Shown piece after piece: positions 8,837-18,100 of a stretch of 64,000 nucleotides of DNA (positions within the stretch are counted from its first letter, which is position 1; the number at the start of each line of letters is the position of its first letter). The DNA lies in assembly GCF_008642375.1 (NCBI RefSeq), contig NZ_CP029194.1, positions 6,814,501 to 6,878,500 of the forward strand, read 5' to 3'. Made by a program: the position numbers and the translations under genes. The notes beneath the pieces are model-generated. The model had not been told where the DNA came from, did not search any database, and saw only the letters and a program-made list of their open reading frames with translations. The DNA is from Streptomyces venezuelae (GTDB taxonomy: Bacteria; Actinomycetota; Actinomycetes; Streptomycetales; Streptomycetaceae).

Positions 8837-8887
8837 TCCTCGCTTCCTCCCTCTCCCTCCCGCACCCACACGCACAGGAGCACCGTC

Positions 8888-9862
8888 ATGAAGTCCCGCC
8901 GCACCGTCCTCACCGCCCTCGCCTCTCTCGCCGCCCTCGGGCTCCTCACCGCCTGCGGCGCGGGCGAGGCCGCCACCGGCGAGATCAAGCCCGAGGGGCA
9001 GAAGGGGAACGGCATCAACGTGGGCCCCGACCAGAAGCGCGTCCACACCGCCAAGGTCGAGGCCATCGCCGCGCAGGTGCCCGAGGCCGTACGGAAGAGA
9101 GGCACGCTCGTCATCGGCGTCTCGGCGAACAGCAGTCCGCCGCTCGCCTTCCGCGCCACCGACGACAAGACGCTGATCGGGGCCGAGCTCGACCTCGCGA
9201 CCCTGGTGGCCGACACCCTCGGTCTGAAGCCCCGGTTCGAGCCGGTGTCCTGGGAGAACCTCTTCGTCGGTCTCGACAGCGGCAAGTACGACGCCGTCTT
9301 CTCCAACGTCACGGTGACCGAGGAGCGCAAGGACAAGTACGACTTCGCCACCTACCGCCTCGACGACCTGGCCTTCGAGGCGAAGAAGGGCTCCGGCTGG
9401 ACGGTGAAGGGCCCCGAGGACGTGGCGGGCAAGAAGATCGCGGTCGGCTCCGGCACCAACCAGGAGAAGATCCTCGTCGAGTGGTCCGCGCTGAACGAGA
9501 AGGCGGGCCGCAAGGGCGTCGAGATCTCGTACTTCCAGAACACCAGCGACTACTACCTGGCCCTCCAGTCCGGCCGGATCGACGGTTACCTCGGCCCCAA
9601 CCCCGTCGTCGCCTACCACGTGGCCTCGGCCGGGGAGACCGAGGTCGCCGGGAAGTTCTCCGGCGCGGGCGACGGGCTCCAGGGCAAGATCGCGGCCACC
9701 ACGAAGAAGGACAGCGGCCTCGTCGCCGCCTACGCGGCCGCCGTCGACCACATCGTCGGGAACGGCACCTACAAGCAGGTGCTGGAGCGCTGGGGGCTGG
9801 GCAGCGAGGCGGTGGAGAAGTCGGAGATCAACCCGCCGGGCCTGCCCCGCACCAAGAACTGA
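8888..9862 (+). CDS. ABC transporter substrate-binding lipoprotein (second)
   Basis: This 324-residue lipoprotein has a signal ending LGLLTAC, with Cys23 as the lipid site, then a family 3 solute-binding domain from about residue 65. Recognisable segments are GAELDLATLVADTLG and KYDAVFSNVTVTEERKDKY. It shares its fold and several motifs with the protein at 2465 but is clearly divergent, so the locus has two receptors of possibly different specificity. A GGAG ribosome site lies a few bases before the ATG. It is the last transport component of the plus unit. Confidence 0.92.
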   Translation: MKSRRTVLTALASLAALGLLTACGAGEAATGEIKPEGQKGNGINVGPDQKRVHTAKVEAIAAQVPEAVRKRGTLVIGVSANSSPPLAFRATDDKTLIGAELDLATLVADTLGLKPRFEPVSWENLFVGLDSGKYDAVFSNVTVTEERKDKYDFATYRLDDLAFEAKKGSGWTVKGPEDVAGKKIAVGSGTNQEKILVEWSALNEKAGRKGVEISYFQNTSDYYLALQSGRIDGYLGPNPVVAYHVASAGETEVAGKFSGAGDGLQGKIAATTKKDSGLVAAYAAAVDHIVGNGTYKQVLERWGLGSEAVEKSEINPPGLPRTKN

Positions 9863-9912
9863 CCCAAGGCGCGCCACGGGCTTCGCGAGCCCGTATGGAA
9901 AGGTGGAACACC

Positions 9913-10701
9913 ATGAGTACGGATCCCCAGCAGGACTGGCAGCACTGGCACGAGCAGCGCGAGGCGGCGGTCTCCTCCTCGTACGGCCCGCTCTCCCTCA
10001 CGGGCACGCACTGGCTCGCGGATCACCCGGAGGGTCGAATTCCGGCCGTTCCCGGCGAGTGGCGGGAGGACGGCGACGAGGTGGTCCTGACGGCGGACGC
10101 CGGGGACGCGATCACCGTCGACGGGAAGCCCTTCGCCGGCACCGTGCGGCTCACCGCCGACCATCCGCCGATCCACGAGTCCCGGGTCGAGTCGGCCGGC
10201 CGGCGGCTCGTGGTCCTGCGGCGTGAAGGGCTCTGGGCCGTACGGGACTTCGACCCCGGCTCGGAGGCGCGCCGCGCCTTCGCGGGCATCGAGGCCACCC
10301 CGTACGACGAGCGCTGGGTGGTGCCCGGCGTCTTCCGCCCGTACGAGGAGACGCGCAGCGTGCGGGTCGAGAACGCCGACGGGCGGGAGCGCGGCCTCGG
10401 GCTCGCCGGGGAGCTGGCCTTCGATCTGCACGGCGGCGAGCACACCCTCCAGGTGGCCGTCGAGGACGACGGCTCGCTGTGGGCGGTCTTCGCGGACGCC
10501 ACCAGCGGCCGGGACAGCTACCGCTTCCGGTTCCTGCGGCCCGAGGCCCCGGCGGCGGACGGATCGGTGACGGTGGACTTCAACCGGGCGCTGCTGCCGC
10601 CGTGCGCCTTCGCCGACCACTTCATCTGCCCGTTCCCGCCGCCGGGCAACACGCTCGACACGGCCGTCCCGGCGGGTGAGCGGCGGCTGAACCCCTCCTG
10701 A
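9913..10701 (+). CDS. DUF1684 domain-containing protein
   Basis: This 262-residue soluble protein begins MSTDPQQDWQHWHEQREAAV. It contains the DUF1684 core with the conserved SLTGTHWL segment near the start and a C-terminal DFNRALLPPCAFADHFICPF segment. An AGGTGG ribosome site at 9901 fits the ATG at 9913; an in-frame ATG 18 bases upstream is less well placed. DUF1684 proteins have no established reaction. It is probably the last gene of the ABC operon, with a strong hairpin 40 bases after the stop. Confidence 0.85.
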   Translation: MSTDPQQDWQHWHEQREAAVSSSYGPLSLTGTHWLADHPEGRIPAVPGEWREDGDEVVLTADAGDAITVDGKPFAGTVRLTADHPPIHESRVESAGRRLVVLRREGLWAVRDFDPGSEARRAFAGIEATPYDERWVVPGVFRPYEETRSVRVENADGRERGLGLAGELAFDLHGGEHTLQVAVEDDGSLWAVFADATSGRDSYRFRFLRPEAPAADGSVTVDFNRALLPPCAFADHFICPFPPPGNTLDTAVPAGERRLNPS

Positions 10702-10740
10702 CCCCTTCTGACCAGGGGATTTCCGCGCGGTGCGCGGACG

Positions 10741-10778
10741 ACGGGCGCCCCCGGGCCGCGACGGCCGGGGGCGCCCGT
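10741..10778 (+). terminator. Strong hairpin ending the ABC operon
   Basis: Perfect 14-base arms at 10741-10754 and 10765-10778 enclose a 10-base loop. The stem is almost all G and C and there is no U run, as is common for Streptomyces terminators. It follows the DUF1684 stop and precedes the protease gene. Confidence 0.7.
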
Positions 10779-10911
10779 CCGTTCCGCGGTCTTGTGCGTC
10801 CGCTCCGTGCACGTCACCATCGCTCACGGTGCATGTCAGGAACACGTCACCTGATGGCGCCTCACGGGCCCGTCATCCACGGGCCCCTCCGCTTTTCCCA
10901 GAAGGAGAATT

Positions 10912-11778
10912 GTGAGGAGCACAGTGAGGAACACCCGCACCCGTCTGTTCGCCCTCGTCGCCGGAATCGCGGCCGTGACGGCCGTAGGGCTCCCCGGTGC
11001 CCAGGCCGCCCCCGCCCCGGGCCCGGCCGGAGCCGCCCAGCTCGCCCGCGCCGACGCCGCCGTCGACGCCGCCGGGGTCGGCGGCACCGCCTGGTACGTG
11101 GACAGAGCGTCCGGCCGGGTCGTCGTCACCGCCGACTCCACCGTCACCGACGCGGGGATCGCGAAGATCCGCGCGGCGGCCGGCGCCGACGCCGGGGCCC
11201 TCCGGGTCCAGCGCACCCCCGGCGTCTTCACGCCCCTGCTCGGGGCGGGCGACGCCATCTACGGCAGCGGCTACCGCTGCTCGCTCGGCTTCAACGTGCG
11301 CAGCGGCAGCACGTACTACCTCCTCACCGCCGGCCACTGCGGCAACGTCGTGAACACCTGGTACACCACCTCGGCGCAGTCCACCCTGATCGGTGCCACC
11401 GTCGGCTCCAGCTTCCCCGGCAACGACTACGCGCTGGTCCGCTACGACAACGCCTCGCTCGGCCACCCCGGCGGCTTCACCGCCGCCGACGCCTATGTGG
11501 GCGAGCCGGTCAAGCGCTCCGGCTCCACCACGGGCACCCGCAGCGGCACGGTCACGGGCCTCGACGCCACCGTCCGCTACTCCGGCGGCGGCACCGTGCG
11601 CGGCATGATCCAGACCAACGTCTGTGCCGAGCCCGGCGACTCCGGCGGCGCGCTCTACGACGGCACCAAGGCGCTCGGCATCACCTCCGGCGGCAGCGGC
11701 AACTGCTCCACCGGCGGGACGACCTTCTACCAGCCGGTGCCGGAGGCCCTCGCCAAGTACAAGGTCAGTCTCTACTGA
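10912..11778 (+). CDS. Secreted streptogrisin-like serine protease
   Basis: This 288-residue preproprotease has a Sec or Tat-like signal (cut near AQA, residue 33) and an alpha-lytic-protease-type propeptide (about 40-110). The mature chymotrypsin-fold domain contains the triad as TAGHC (His), NDYALVRY (Asp) and PGDSGGALY (Ser). Cys pairs near the His and the Ser fit the two disulfides of streptogrisins A/B. The GTG start has a GGAG site only four bases upstream; a second GTG 12 bases on is possible. It digests extracellular protein. The next gene is a close paralogue, so a tandem duplication is likely. Confidence 0.93.
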   Translation: MRSTVRNTRTRLFALVAGIAAVTAVGLPGAQAAPAPGPAGAAQLARADAAVDAAGVGGTAWYVDRASGRVVVTADSTVTDAGIAKIRAAAGADAGALRVQRTPGVFTPLLGAGDAIYGSGYRCSLGFNVRSGSTYYLLTAGHCGNVVNTWYTTSAQSTLIGATVGSSFPGNDYALVRYDNASLGHPGGFTAADAYVGEPVKRSGSTTGTRSGTVTGLDATVRYSGGGTVRGMIQTNVCAEPGDSGGALYDGTKALGITSGGSGNCSTGGTTFYQPVPEALAKYKVSLY

Positions 11779-11925
11779 GCCCGCCCGGGACCGTACGGCC
11801 GAAAGGCGCCCTTGCGGCGTGAAGTCGTACGGTCCGAAACTCCCCCACAGCGCAGGCCCCTGGCCGCGCCTCACGGGCCCGGCACCCCACGGCGGGCCCC
11901 CGATTCCCCTCTGGAGGAACGAGAA

Positions 11926-12819
11926 GTGAGGACCACGCGCACCACCCCCACGAGAACCGTCCGGATGCTCGCCGTCGCGGCCGGTCTCGCCGCCGTCGCG
12001 GCGCTCGCCGTCCCCACCGCGAGCGCCGACACGGCACAGACCTACGGCGCCGAACGGCTGTCGGCGGCGAGCGACGCCGTGCTCGCCGCCGACGTGGCCG
12101 GCACCGCCTGGCACGTCGACAGCGCCACCGGCGCGGTCGTCGTCACCGCCGACTCCACGGTCTCCGCCGCCGAGATCGCGAAGATCAAGCGGCAGGCCGG
12201 GGCCAACGCCGGAGCGATCCGGGTCGAGCGGACCCCCGGCACCTTCACCAAGCTGATCTCCGGCGGCGACGCGACCTACGCCGACGGCGGCTGGCGCTGC
12301 TCCCTGGGCTTCAACGTCCGGGACAGCGGGGGCGCCTACTACTTCCTCACCGCCGGTCACTGCACCGACGGCGCGGGCACCTGGTACTCCAACTCCTCGC
12401 GGTCGACCGTCCTCGGCTCCACCGCCGGGTCGAGCTTCCCGGTCAACGACTACGGCATCGTCCGCTACACCAACAGCTCGGTCACCAAGTCCGGCACCGT
12501 CGGCGGCGTGGACATCACCAGCGCCGCCAACGCGACGGTCGGCATGTCGGTCACCCGCCGGGGCTCCACGACCGGCACCCACAGCGGCTCGGTCACCGGC
12601 CTCAACGCCACCGTGAACTACGGCGGCGGGGACATCGTCTACGGCATGATCCGCACGAACGTCTGCGCCGAGCCGGGCGACTCCGGCGGCCCGCTCTACT
12701 CCGGCAGCCGGGCGATCGGCCTCACCTCGGGCGGCAGCGGCAACTGCTCCTCGGGCGGGACGACCTTCTTCCAGCCGGTGACGGAGGCGCTGAGCGCCTA
12801 CGGGGTCAGCGTCTACTAG
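11926..12819 (+). CDS. Streptogrisin B-like secreted serine protease
   Basis: This 297-residue preproprotease has a signal peptide (about 1-34), a propeptide with paired TADSTVS and GANAGAIRV segments, and a mature domain starting near ISGGDATY. The triad appears as LTAGHC, NDYGIVRY and PGDSGGPLY. The end (FFQPVTEALSAYGVSVY) matches the remembered end of S. griseus protease B closely. The start is GTG at 11926 behind a GGAGG site. It lies 147 bases downstream of the related protease and may be expressed separately. Expected action is broad cleavage after large hydrophobic residues. Confidence 0.93.
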   Translation: MRTTRTTPTRTVRMLAVAAGLAAVAALAVPTASADTAQTYGAERLSAASDAVLAADVAGTAWHVDSATGAVVVTADSTVSAAEIAKIKRQAGANAGAIRVERTPGTFTKLISGGDATYADGGWRCSLGFNVRDSGGAYYFLTAGHCTDGAGTWYSNSSRSTVLGSTAGSSFPVNDYGIVRYTNSSVTKSGTVGGVDITSAANATVGMSVTRRGSTTGTHSGSVTGLNATVNYGGGDIVYGMIRTNVCAEPGDSGGPLYSGSRAIGLTSGGSGNCSSGGTTFFQPVTEALSAYGVSVY

Positions 12820-12849
12820 GCGGCAGCGCGAGGAAGCGCGGGGCGGCAC

Positions 12850-12897
12850 TTCGTCGCCCCGCGGTCCTCGTCGTTCGTCGCCCCGCGGTCCTCGTCA
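12850..12897. repeat. 24-bp tandem duplication at a gene end
   Basis: Two 24-base copies (12850-12873 and 12874-12897) differ only in the last base. The second copy includes the stop codon of the minus-strand GNAT gene. It probably arose by replication slippage in the convergent gap. Confidence 0.6.
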
Positions 12898-13836
12898 GAG
12901 GGTGCGGGCGAACTCCAGCCGGTCGGCGAAGTTCACGTACCCGGCCCGCTCGAAGGCCCTGGCCATCGCGACGTTCGCGGCGTCGCAGTCCCCGCGGATC
13001 TCCGTGGCCCCGGCGGCGGTCAGGACACGCGTGCCCCGGACGACGGCGGAGGTGGCGTACCCCTTGCCTCGGTGGGCGGGCGTGACGCCGACGAAACCGA
13101 TCACCGGAACGCTGGGGTTCTCGGCGGGGAGGCTGATCACGGCGACCGTGCCGTCCGCGTCGTAGCCGAGCTCCCACCACTCGGGCTCGTGCTTCAGCTC
13201 AGCCGTCTCCTCGAAGAGCAGCTCGGCCGCGCGGCGGGCGCCGTGCTGCCGTACGTCGGCCGCGAGCCGGGCGTCGGCGGTGTCCGCGAGCAGCTCGGCG
13301 AGGGCCGCGACGAAGGGCTCGGGGCCGAGCTCGGCGAGTGAGCGGAAGGTCAGCCGGGGGTCGTCGGCGGGCGGCCCGTCCGGTGCGCCGGGGGTGCGGA
13401 GGCTGAACCGCCGGCCGTCGCGGACCACGCCGTAGCCGGACGTCCGCAGCAGCTCGCCCCGGTGCTCCGGATTCCGCTGGTACTGGGGGGCCTGGGCGGG
13501 GGAGTCGACGACGTGCTCGAGCTCCGTCGCGCCCAGCTCCCGGGCCTTGGCCGCCGCCGTGTCGAGCAGGGCCGCCCCGGTCTCCGGCGAGTCCTCCGGC
13601 GCCTCGAACAGCACGAAGGCGAGCGGGACTTCGTGCCCCGGTATGGTCCACAGCACCACGCTGCCGGTGAGCCGCCCGTCGTCGTCCTCGGCGACCAGGC
13701 ACCACTCGGGCCGGGTGCACGCGCTGTCGAGGAGCTGGGCGAGGTAGGCGCGGGTGGCGGCGTTGCGCTCCGGGTCGTCGGGGTGTTCGACCAGGGCGGG
13801 GAGTTCGTCGGGACGGGCGGGGCGGACGAATGTCAC
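12895..13836 (-). CDS. Double-domain GNAT N-acetyltransferase
   Basis: This 313-residue protein starts from GTG. It has an N-terminal GNAT-like half (about 1-150, with WCLVAEDDDGRLTGSVV) and a more complete C-terminal half (about 160-310). In the second half FVGVTPAHRGKGYATSAVVR forms the acetyl-CoA loop and GDCDAANVAMARAFERAGYV follows. Tandem GNATs such as mycothiol synthase are common in actinobacteria, but this one lacks the features to name it. The substrate is unknown. It stands alone between convergent and same-strand neighbours. Confidence 0.85.
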   Translation of the reverse strand: MTFVRPARPDELPALVEHPDDPERNAATRAYLAQLLDSACTRPEWCLVAEDDDGRLTGSVVLWTIPGHEVPLAFVLFEAPEDSPETGAALLDTAAAKARELGATELEHVVDSPAQAPQYQRNPEHRGELLRTSGYGVVRDGRRFSLRTPGAPDGPPADDPRLTFRSLAELGPEPFVAALAELLADTADARLAADVRQHGARRAAELLFEETAELKHEPEWWELGYDADGTVAVISLPAENPSVPVIGFVGVTPAHRGKGYATSAVVRGTRVLTAAGATEIRGDCDAANVAMARAFERAGYVNFADRLEFARTL

Positions 13837-13929
13837 GGAGAACCTTGTCGTTCGGGGACGGTCGGTGATGCCCCGTGAAGGTAAGGGTTCGACGGGCCGT
13901 TGGGCCAGGAGTTTTGGGGCGCCCGCCGC

Positions 13930-14979
13930 TCAACGGGCCCCGGCCCCGCCCGCGGTGTCGAGCTCCGTGGCGATCGGCTCCTCCTGTGGCCTGCGCTTCA
14001 GCGAGGACATCACCAGGGTGACGACGGAGCCGACGACCGCCCAGGCCGAGAGGACCAGCATCGAGGTGGTCATGTCGTTGCCCTTGAAGTACGCGATCGA
14101 GCGCGCCGCCCAGGTGCCGGCGCCCGGGGGCAGCCACGGGCCGATCGCCTTCCAGAACGGCGGCAGCATCGGCAGCGGGAAGGCGCCGCCCGCGCTCGGG
14201 TTGCCCGCGACCACGATGAGGAGGATCGCCAGGCCGATGCCGACGATCCCGAAGACCGACTGCAGGGCGAGCGTGGCGGCGCCGACGGCGAAGACGACCA
14301 GGGTGCCCAGGCCCCACAGGGCCGCGACGCTGCCGGGCAGCGCGCCCAGGATCGGGCCGACGATGATCGCGCCGCCGAGCCCGCCGAGGGCCGCGTAGAG
14401 CGCGAGCACCCCGAGCCGGATGATCGCCCGCTCCGGGTTGGCCGGGCGCGAACCGGCGCTGATCGCCAGGATCGCGGCGCAGATGTAGCCGCCGACGCAC
14501 CAGCCGACGACGAGGTAGAAGGCGGAGAGTCCGTCGAAGTCCTCCGGTGACGCGGGGGCCACGTCGACCGTCCGGACGGTGCGCTGCTGGGTCGCCTCCA
14601 GCTTGGTGAAGATCGTCTCCAGGGCGGAGGAGAGCACGGTGCCGCCGCCGGAGGCGACGAGCAGGGTGTCGGTGCGGCCGGTGACGTCGACGACGAGGGC
14701 CCCGTCGATGTCCCGGTTCATGATCTGCTTCCGCGCCTCGGCCTCGTCGGTGACGGTCCGGGGGTCGATCGGCCCGCCGGGGAGCTGCTCCAGCTGCTCG
14801 ACGAGCTGGGTGGAGACCCGTGGCGGCGCGACGACGCCGAAGGGCACGTCCGTCGGCTTCGGGTGGTGCAGGGCCCCGACGTACGAGGTGATGAACAGGA
14901 GCTGGAGGGCGAAGACGCCGACGACGAGCAGGGCGGCTCGGGGGGTGACGGCGCTTTTCAGTTCATCGACGAGACTCAT
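13930..14979 (-). CDS. YhgE/Pip-like (DUF3533) membrane protein
   Basis: This 349-residue protein has one N-terminal membrane helix (about 15-35), an extracytoplasmic domain of about 120 residues (40-160) and then about six C-terminal helices (165-330). This matches the layout of YhgE/Pip and ABC-2-type export permeases. DUF3533 proteins have been linked to phage-infection and secretion roles, but the exact function is not known. No ATPase gene is next to it. The cytoplasmic tail is short and charged. Confidence 0.78.
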   Translation of the reverse strand: MSLVDELKSAVTPRAALLVVGVFALQLLFITSYVGALHHPKPTDVPFGVVAPPRVSTQLVEQLEQLPGGPIDPRTVTDEAEARKQIMNRDIDGALVVDVTGRTDTLLVASGGGTVLSSALETIFTKLEATQQRTVRTVDVAPASPEDFDGLSAFYLVVGWCVGGYICAAILAISAGSRPANPERAIIRLGVLALYAALGGLGGAIIVGPILGALPGSVAALWGLGTLVVFAVGAATLALQSVFGIVGIGLAILLIVVAGNPSAGGAFPLPMLPPFWKAIGPWLPPGAGTWAARSIAYFKGNDMTTSMLVLSAWAVVGSVVTLVMSSLKRRPQEEPIATELDTAGGAGAR

Positions 14980-15118
14980 GCCCCCCAGGCTCCTGGGGGT
15001 GCGGTGTTTCCGCAGGTGGGAGGGGTCCGAATGGCTGACCTGGGCGAGGGAGGGGTGTCCCGCGCACGGGTTATCGTACGGACGTTCGAAATGGGTTAGG
15101 GTGGGAACGAGGGGGTGG

Positions 15119-15130
15119 GAACGTACGTAC
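15119..15130 (+). promoter_or_regulatory. Possible degenerate LexA (SOS) box before dnaE2
   Basis: GAACGTACGTAC fits the actinobacterial half-sites GAAC-N4-GTTC at seven of eight defined positions and lies 31 bases before the dnaE2 ATG. DnaE2 genes are usually damage-induced. The mismatch makes this a weak call. Confidence 0.3.
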
Positions 15131-15161
15131 GAATTCGATGCGGGAGTGCGGGAGGTGCGCC

Positions 15162-18100
15162 ATGCCGGGATTCACGCACCTGCACACCGCGTCGGGCTAC
15201 TCCCTGCGCTACGGGGCCTCGCACCCCGAACGGCTGGCCGCGCGGGCGGCCGAGCGGGGCATGGACGCGCTCGCCCTGACCGACCGCGACACCCTCTCCG
15301 GCGCGGTCCGCTTCGCGAAGGCGTGCGCGAAGGAGGGCGTCCGCCCCCTCTTCGGCGTGGACCTCGCCCATGAGGCGCCGGAGCCGGCGACGCACGACAC
15401 GGGGCAGGGCTCCGCCCGCCGGGTGCCCGTGCGCGGCGGCGCCTTCGTCGACGAGTCCGCCCCCCGCGCCCTCTTCCTCGCCCGCTCCCGCGCCGGCTGG
15501 GCCTCCCTCTGCGCCATGATCACCGCTGCCCACGCCGGGAGCGGCGCGGGCGGGAGCGGTGCCGCGGGTGCGGGTGCGGGTGCGGGCGTCGCGGGCGGGA
15601 GTGGCGGGGGCGCGGCCGGTACGGGTGGGCAGCCCCTGCTGCCCTGGGCCGCCGGGTACGACGAGGGGCTGACCGTGCTCCTCGGCCCCGCGTCCGACGT
15701 CGGCCGCGCCCTCGCCGCGGGCCGCCCCGACCGGGCCGCCCGGCTGCTCGCCCCCTGGCGCGAGCGGTACGGCGACGCGCTGCGCCTGGAGGCCGTCCAC
15801 CACGGCCGTACCGGCACAGGCCCCGGCTCCCTGCGGCTCGCCGCCCGTACCGTCGGCTTCGCCGCCGAGCAGGGCGTCCCGCCCGTCCTCACCAACGCCG
15901 TCCGCTACGCCGACCCCGGCCTGGGGCCCGTCGCCGACGTCCTCGACTCCGCCCGCCGGCTCGTCCCCGTCGACCCCCGCAAGGAGCTCGACAGCGGAGA
16001 GGCCTGGCTCAAGGGCGCCGAAGGACCCGACGGCATGCTCGCCGCCGCCGAACTGATCGTCGAGGCGGCCGGCTTCCGCCGGGACGCCGCCCACCGGCTG
16101 CTCGACCGGACGGCGGCGGTCGCCGCCGACTGCCTGGTCGACCCCGAGGACGACCTCGGCATCGGCTCCGCGCACTTCCCGGAGCCGTACCTCGTCGGCG
16201 CCGAACACCGCACCGCCCAGCGCGTCCTCGCCTCCCGGGCCGCCGCCGGCATGGTCCTCAAGGGGTACGAGAAGCGCCGCGCCTACTGGGACCGGATGCA
16301 CCGCGAGCTGGACGTCATCGCCCACCACGGCTTCGCCACCTACTTCCTGACGGTCGCCCAGGTCGTCGACGACGTCCGGGGCATGGGCATCCGGGTCGCC
16401 GCCCGCGGCTCCGGCGCCGGCTCCCTCGTCAACCACCTCCTCGGCATCGCCCACGCCGACCCGGTCGAGCACGGCCTGCTCATGGAGCGCTTCCTGTCCA
16501 AGCGCCGCACCGTCCTGCCCGACATCGACGTCGACGTCGAGTCCGCCCGCCGCCTGGAGGTCTACCGGGCGATCATCGGCCGCTTCGGCACCGAGCGGGT
16601 CGCCACCGTCTCCATGCCCGAGACCTACCGGGTCCGCCACGCGGTACGGGACGTCGGTGCGGCCCTCTCCATGGACCCGGCCGAGATCGACCGGATCGCC
16701 AAGGCCTTCCCGCACATCCGCGCCCGGGACGCGCTCGCCGCCCTCGACGAACTGCCCGAGCTGCGGGAACTCGCCGGTGAGCGCGACAGGTTCGGCCGGC
16801 TCTGGGAGCTGGTCGAGGCGCTCGACGCCCTGCCGCGCGGTATCGCCATGCACCCCTGCGGGGTGCTGCTCTCGGACGCCTCGCTGCTCACCCGCACCCC
16901 CGTGGTGCCGACCAGCGGCGAGGGGTTCCCCATGTCGCAGTTCGACAAGGAGGACGTGGAGGACCTCGGGCTGCTCAAGCTCGACGTCCTCGGCGTGCGC
17001 ATGCAGTCCGCGATGGCCCACGCCGTCGCCGAGGTCGAGCGCGTCACCGGCGCCCGCCCGGACATCGACGCGATCCCGGAGGCCGACCCCGAGACGTACC
17101 GGCTCATCCGCTCCACCGAGACCCTCGGCTGCTTCCAGATCGAGTCCCCGGGCCAGCGCGACCTCGTCGGCCGGCTCCAGCCCGCGTCCTTCCACGACCT
17201 CGTCGTCGACATCTCGCTCTTCCGCCCCGGGCCGGTCGCCGCCGACATGGTCCGCCCCTTCATCGAGGCCCGGCACGGCCGCGCCCCCGTCCGCTACCCG
17301 CACCCCGACCTGGAGGGACCGCTGAAGGAGACGTACGGCGTGGTCGTCTTCCACGAGCAGATCATCGAGATCGTCCGGATCATGACGGGCTGCCGCCGTG
17401 ACGAGGCCGACCAGGTGCGGCGCGGGCTCTCGGACCCCGGGTCGCAGGGCCGGATCAAGGCGTGGTTCGCCCGGGAGGCGGAGCGGAAGGGGTACGCGGC
17501 CGAGGTCGTCGCCCGCACCTGGGAGATCGTGGAGGCCTTCGGCTCGTACGGCTTCTGCAAGGCGCACGCGGTGGCCTTCGCCGTGCCGACGTACCAGTCG
17601 GCCTGGCTCAAGGCGCACCACCCGGCGGCCTTCTACGCGGGGCTGCTCACCCACGATCCCGGCATGTACCCCAAGCGGCTGCTGCTCGCGGACGCGCGGC
17701 GGCGCGGGGTGCCGGTGCTGCCGCTGGACGTGAACCGCTCGGCGGTCGCCCATCGTATCGAACTGGTGTCCGATGTCCCGGCTGTGTGGGGCCTCCGGCT
17801 CGGTCTCGCCGACGTCCACGGCATCGGCGAGACCGAGAGCGCCCGCATCGAGGCCGGACAGCCCTACGCCTCCCTGCTCGACTTCTGGGAACGGGCCCGC
17901 CCGCGCACCCCCGTCGCCGAACGGCTCGCCCAGGTCGGCGCGTTGGACGCCTTCGGCGCCAACCGCCGCGACCTGCTGCTCCATCTGACCGAACTCCGGC
18001 GCATCCACCGGGGCGCCGCCTCCCACGGCGGCCAACTCCCGCTCGCCCAGGGCGGGAAGACCGCCCCCGTCGGCCTCCCCGACCTCGACGACACGGAACG

